DNA of 9,745 bases, from positions 1-9,745 of the forward strand of contig VAYF01000002.1 of assembly GCA_005883885.1 (NCBI GenBank). Direction: 5' to 3'. The position numbers were made by a program, and so were the translations under genes. The stretch comes from Actinomycetota bacterium (GTDB taxonomy: Bacteria > Actinomycetota > UBA4738 > HRBIN12). The notes under the pieces were generated by a model. It saw only the letters and a list, made by a program, of their open reading frames with translations. It ran no database searches and had not been told where the DNA came from. Each line of letters starts with the position of its first letter. The first letter of the stretch is position 1. Shown piece after piece: positions 7,277-9,745 of the stretch.

Positions 7277-7990
7277 ATGGCGGAGACCTCGGGCGATCGC
7301 GGCTTCCGGGAGGGCGCGGTGGCGGTCGTCCCGATGGCGGTCGCGGTCTTCGGGTTCGGTCTGTCCTACGGGGTGCTCGCCCGGGCGGCGGGCATGGGCG
7401 GGGTGGCGCCCGTCGTGATGTCGGTGACCACGTTCGCGGGATCGGCGCAGTTCGCGGCCGCGTCGGTGCTCCAGGCCGGCGGCGCAGCGGCGACCGCCGC
7501 CCTGTCGGCCATCATGCTCAACGCGCGGTACCTGCCGATCGGCGTCACCGTCGCGCCGTGGCTGGAGGGCGGCGTCTGGTCGCGGCTCCTGCATGCGCAC
7601 CTCACGGTCGACGAGTCGTGGGTGATCGCGGCCGAGGGCACGGGCCGGTGGAACCCGCGCGTGCTGCTGGCCGCGGGGATGGGGCTCTGGATCGCGTGGA
7701 TCCTCGGGACGCTCGGTGGCGTGCTCTTCGGCAACGTGATCGGCGATCCCACCCGGCTCGGTCTGGACGCCGCCTTCCCGGCGCTGTTCCTCGCGCTGCT
7801 CGTGCCCCAGCTCCGCAGTCGCGAGCGCGCCACGGAGGTGGCGGGACTCCGGATCGGAGCCCCGCCACCGGCGATCGCCGCGCTCCTCGGCGCGGCGATC
7901 GCCCTCGCGCTCACACCGTTCGCGCCCGCGGGGGTCCCGATCGTCGCCGCCGGGGCCGCGTGCCTGATCGGTCTTCGGGGACGCCGATGA
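7277..7990 (+). CDS. azlC: Branched-chain amino acid exporter large subunit, AzlC family
   Basis: Integral membrane protein of the AzlC/BrnF family, which with AzlD/BrnE exports branched-chain amino acids (and in some species methionine or analogues). 237 residues with about seven or eight hydrophobic segments. Family motifs are clear: FAGSAQFAA (53-61), NARYLPIG (82-89), HLTVDESW (108-115) and FPALFLALLVPQL in the second half. A short N-terminal stretch ending in FREGAVAVVPMA precedes the first membrane helix, as usual. The ATG sits six bases behind a -10 box. Its TGA overlaps the azlD ATG in ATGA, so the two subunits are translationally coupled. The actual substrate is inferred from the family; no Lrp-type regulator is next to it. 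Confidence 0.93.
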   Translation: MAETSGDRGFREGAVAVVPMAVAVFGFGLSYGVLARAAGMGGVAPVVMSVTTFAGSAQFAAASVLQAGGAAATAALSAIMLNARYLPIGVTVAPWLEGGVWSRLLHAHLTVDESWVIAAEGTGRWNPRVLLAAGMGLWIAWILGTLGGVLFGNVIGDPTRLGLDAAFPALFLALLVPQLRSRERATEVAGLRIGAPPPAIAALLGAAIALALTPFAPAGVPIVAAGAACLIGLRGRR

Positions 7991-8298
7991 GCGCCGTGTG
8001 GATCGTCGTGATCGTGTCCGGCGTCGGGACGCTCGCGCTCAAGGCCACCGGCCCGGTGCTGTTGGGAGGCAAGCCGCTTCCCGACCGGTTCGCCGGGGTC
8101 GTCGGTCTACTCGGACCGGCGTTGCTCGCCGCGCTCGTCGCGATCGGCACGTTCGCGGACGGCCAGCGGCTGGTGCTCGACGGCCGCGTGCTGGGCGTCG
8201 GAGCGGCCGCCGTCGCGATCCGGTTCCGGGCACCCGTGCTCCTCGTGGTGATCATCGCGGCGGCCGTGACGGCGACCGCACGCGCATTCGCCGGGTGA
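7987..8298 (+). CDS. azlD: Branched-chain amino acid exporter small subunit, AzlD family
   Basis: 103-residue membrane protein with three to four hydrophobic helices, the standard size of AzlD/BrnE, the obligate partner of AzlC. The typical loop with PLPDRFAGVVGLLGPALLAALVA (residues about 30-52) contains the conserved Pro and the small-residue helix, followed by a C-terminal helix VLLVVIIAAAVTA. The ATG overlaps the azlC stop by four bases (ATGA), with GGGGA at 7977-7981 five bases upstream as a Shine-Dalgarno site. The gene ends 12 bases from the 3' end of the convergent tRNA-Pro. Assignment rests on size, topology and the azlC neighbour. Confidence 0.9.
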   Translation: MSAVWIVVIVSGVGTLALKATGPVLLGGKPLPDRFAGVVGLLGPALLAALVAIGTFADGQRLVLDGRVLGVGAAAVAIRFRAPVLLVVIIAAAVTATARAFAG

Positions 8299-8310
8299 TC
8301 GCTCCTGCGG

Positions 8311-8384
8311 TCGGGGCGGCGGGATTCGAACCCGCGACCTCGGCGTCCCAAACGCCGCGCGCTACCAGGCTGCGCTACGCCCCG
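8311..8384 (-). tRNA. tRNA-Pro (anticodon UGG)
   Basis: 74-nt cloverleaf. The acceptor stem pairs CGGGGCG (8378-8384) with CGCCCCG (8312-8318), discriminator A at 8311. The D-arm is GCGCAGCCTGGTAGCGC. The anticodon stem CGGCG/CGCCG encloses loop TTTGGGA with anticodon TGG at 8348-8350. The T-arm is GCGGGTTCGAATCCCGC. The next bases read CCG, not CCA, so the 3' CCA must be added by tRNA nucleotidyltransferase. UGG can read CCA and CCG proline codons, and others by wobble. Confidence 0.97.
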
Positions 8385-8393
8385 CGAACAGGC

Positions 8394-8399
8394 AGCCTA
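8394..8399 (-). promoter_or_regulatory. -10 element of tRNA-Pro
   Basis: TAGGCT on the minus strand, nine bases upstream of the mature tRNA 5' end. The spacing is identical to that of the candidate -10 of the tRNA-Gly at the window end, giving a 5' leader of about three bases for RNase P. Confidence 0.45.
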
Positions 8400-8420
8400 C
8401 CGGTCGACGGGACGGAAGGG

Positions 8421-8426
8421 TACGCT
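8421..8426 (+). promoter_or_regulatory. -10 element of the small membrane-anchored protein gene, leaderless
   Basis: TACGCT ending six bases before the ATG at 8433. The position is right for a leaderless mRNA, no Shine-Dalgarno is present, and it decides the start of this gene against the longer open frame that runs back through the tRNA. Confidence 0.5.
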
Positions 8427-8432
8427 CGTCCC

Positions 8433-8837
8433 ATGGCGGGAGATGCACGACCTTCGCCCGGGTATTACGTCGCGATCGCCTTGCTGGCGGTGGGCTTGCT
8501 TGCCGGCGCGAGCCTGTTCCTCCTCCTCACCACGCGGTCGCGAACGACGCGGCCCCCGATCGAGATCGGCCTTCCGCAGCCGACCCCGTGCCCGGTCGGT
8601 GGCCACGCTCCCGTCTGCTACAGCTTCACGGTGACCAACGTGGGGCACGGACCCCTGTATGCCACCTGCGAGCCCAACGCCGCCGCGGGCACCAACGCAA
8701 CGTTCGACGACGGCCAGGTCGCGAAGCCCGTGAGCCTCCTCGAAGGGCAGTCACGCGATCTCACCGTCCGTGTGCAAGCCGACGGGAGCGACACGGTCAG
8801 CGCGCCGAACTTGTCGTGCAGCACGTCTGCCGTCTAG
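8433..8837 (+). CDS. Small membrane-anchored extracytoplasmic protein with four cysteines, unknown function
   Basis: 134 residues. A short N-terminus (MAGDARPSPG) is followed by one hydrophobic helix at about 11-32, an Arg-rich stop (TTRSRTTRPP), then a soluble domain of about 90 residues. With Arg on both sides of the helix, topology is not certain; a signal anchor with the C-terminal domain outside is the simplest reading. The domain contains Cys53, Cys62, Cys79 and Cys129, enough for two disulphides. Strands such as CYSFTVTNVGHGPLYATC and SRDLTVRVQADG suggest a small immunoglobulin-like beta-sandwich of the kind seen in 'FTVTN-G' adhesion or CARDB-like domains. I do not recognise the family. 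The start is supported by the -10 box six bases upstream. Its TAG overlaps the stop of the convergent phzF-like gene. Confidence 0.75.
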   Translation: MAGDARPSPGYYVAIALLAVGLLAGASLFLLLTTRSRTTRPPIEIGLPQPTPCPVGGHAPVCYSFTVTNVGHGPLYATCEPNAAAGTNATFDDGQVAKPVSLLEGQSRDLTVRVQADGSDTVSAPNLSCSTSAV

Positions 8838-9691
8838 AGATCGAACCACCCTCCGCCCACGATCCGCACGCCGCCGCCGACGAACGCAACCCAGCCCGCG
8901 TCATCGCGGGCGACGTCGACCTCCATGGACGAAGGTCTGCCGACCGCCGCTCCTTGCGCGATCGTCATGTGCCCCGGCATCCCGGCCGCATCGTGTTCCG
9001 CGAGGTATGCGCCGAGCGGCCCCGCCGCCGACCCCGTCGCCGGGTCCTCGCCGATCTCGGCCGAGCGGTCGAACATCCGCGCTATCACGTCGCCGCGGCC
9101 CCGGACCGCGAACAGGTAGAGCGATTCGACGCCCGCTCGCGCGCAGACCTCCACGCACCCTCTATCCTCCCGAGACGCGCCGCGCAGCGCGTCCTCCCCC
9201 CCGACGGGAACCATCAGGTGGACGATCCCCGTGCTCACGGGGACGATCGGGCCCGGACCGAGGTCGTCCGGTTCGACGCCTGCCGCCGCCGCGACCGCGA
9301 CGCGATCGTCGAACGGTTCGCCGAACACGGCCGGCAGCTGCCGCATCGTCGCGGTTCCCGCCCCCAGATCGACCTCGACCGGCACGTCACCCACCGTGCT
9401 GGTCTGGACGACGCTCGCGGGAACGACACCGAGGCGCGCGAGGGCGAACGCCGTGCCCAGCGTCGGATGCCCCGCGAACGGGAGCTCCGAGACCGGCGTG
9501 AAGATCCGCACGTCGTAGCCGCCCTCGCGGACGGCGGTGACGTAGGTGGTCTCGGAGAAGCCGATCTCCCTCGCGAGGACCTGCATCGTCGCGCTGTCGA
9601 GGTCATCCGGGGGCGCGGCGACGACGCAGAGCTGGTTCCCCGCGAACGGTACGTCCGTGAAGACGTCCACGAGCGTGAAACCGACGCGCAT
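8834..9691 (-). CDS. PhzF family phenazine-biosynthesis-like isomerase/epimerase
   Basis: 285 residues, the normal length for the PhzF / diaminopimelate-epimerase-fold superfamily with two pseudo-symmetric halves. Motifs: DVFTDVPFAGNQ (9-20), GFSETTYV with catalytic Glu47 (44-51), ELPFAGHPTLG with His75 (69-79) and GEDPATGSAAGPLGAYL from 214 with Asp216. These are the positions of the acid/base Glu, His and Asp of PhzF. It should be a cytoplasmic enzyme with an intact active site. No phenazine genes are nearby, so this is one of the many orphan PhzF-like proteins whose substrate is unknown. The ATG at 9691 lies six bases behind TACACT; a 17-codon longer frame would begin inside the tRNA-Gly gene and is rejected. 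The stop codon overlaps that of the convergent gene. Confidence 0.94.
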   Translation of the reverse strand: MRVGFTLVDVFTDVPFAGNQLCVVAAPPDDLDSATMQVLAREIGFSETTYVTAVREGGYDVRIFTPVSELPFAGHPTLGTAFALARLGVVPASVVQTSTVGDVPVEVDLGAGTATMRQLPAVFGEPFDDRVAVAAAAGVEPDDLGPGPIVPVSTGIVHLMVPVGGEDALRGASREDRGCVEVCARAGVESLYLFAVRGRGDVIARMFDRSAEIGEDPATGSAAGPLGAYLAEHDAAGMPGHMTIAQGAAVGRPSSMEVDVARDDAGWVAFVGGGVRIVGGGWFDL

Positions 9692-9697
9692 CGTTCG

Positions 9698-9703
9698 AGT
9701 GTA
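9698..9703 (-). promoter_or_regulatory. -10 element of the phzF-like gene, leaderless
   Basis: TACACT on the minus strand ending six bases before the ATG at 9691, placing the transcript start at the A of ATG. No Shine-Dalgarno is present. Confidence 0.5.
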
Positions 9704-9712
9704 GGGGGCGGC

Positions 9713-9718
9713 TATGCT
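9713..9718 (+). promoter_or_regulatory. -10 element of the tRNA-Gly gene
   Basis: TATGCT nine bases upstream of the tRNA 5' end, back to back with the phzF-like promoter in a 36-bp divergent region. Confidence 0.5.
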
Positions 9719-9727
9719 GGGGCTCGT

Positions 9728-9745
9728 GCGGGCGTAGCTCAATGG
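9728..9745 (+). tRNA. tRNA, probably tRNA-Gly (5' 18 bases only)
   Basis: GCGGGCGTAGCTCAATGG at the window end matches the usual acceptor strand, U8-A9 and D-arm of bacterial tRNA-Gly. The anticodon lies outside the window, so the amino acid is inferred from the 5' half-sequence only. Confidence 0.75.

Noticed and set aside
7234..8298. Alternative plus-strand frame of 354 codons across azlC and azlD
   Set aside because: Its azlC part is an Arg/Gly-rich out-of-frame shadow; only the last 103 codons (azlD) are real, and AzlC in the other frame has all family motifs.
9692..9742. Upstream start for the PhzF-like protein at 9742
   Set aside because: It would put 17 codons inside the tRNA-Gly gene and its promoter, and the family N-terminus begins at the ATG at 9691.

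Overview
This GC-rich, very tightly packed chromosomal segment reads as Actinomycetota. The evidence is the tig-clpP-clpX order, a ClpX and a histidinol-phosphatase that resemble my recollection of the mycobacterial proteins, a ClpP with the active-site context of actinobacterial ClpP2, and repeated 'TANNNT six bases before the start codon' leaderless promoters. I see no phage, IS, CRISPR or plasmid features. No stretch over 100 bases is left without a gene.

Layout. Positions 1-3215 (minus strand) hold the protein quality-control operon, transcribed tig -> clpP -> clpX: the ribosome-associated chaperone, the ClpP peptidase and the ClpX unfoldase (its 3' end runs off the window). Divergent from tig, across a 67-bp region carrying a palindrome, is a HisN-type histidinol-phosphatase (3283-4050, plus). 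It converges with an ornithine cyclodeaminase/mu-crystallin family gene (4055-5005, minus). Divergent from that gene is a two-gene plus-strand unit: a class I/II PLP-dependent aminotransferase (5090-6126) and an overlapping TetR-family regulator (6116-6793). The aminotransferase is broken: a frame change near 5690-5705 coincides with loss of the segment that should carry the PLP-binding lysine.

Next come a small HEXXH zinc-metallopeptidase-like protein (6774-7235, minus), divergent from an azlC-azlD branched-chain amino acid exporter pair (7277-8298, plus). A tRNA-Pro(UGG) follows (8311-8384, minus), then a small membrane-anchored four-cysteine protein (8433-8837, plus). A PhzF-family isomerase/epimerase (8834-9691, minus) is next, and the first 18 bases of a probable tRNA-Gly begin at 9728.

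How it fits together: tig, clpP and clpX form one functional system. The genes from 3283 to 9691 are mostly amino-acid related (histidine synthesis, an amino/imino-acid cyclodeaminase or dehydrogenase, an aminotransferase, an amino-acid exporter), but nothing shows that they form one pathway. Genes inside operons have Shine-Dalgarno sequences or overlapping start/stop codons. Several first genes instead have a -10 box placed so that the mRNA would begin at the start codon.

I did not find a convincing new multi-gene system. The items most worth following are the excised aminotransferase active site beside the cyclodeaminase and TetR genes, the HEWMH protein, the tig/hisN operator-like palindrome and the leaderless promoter set.
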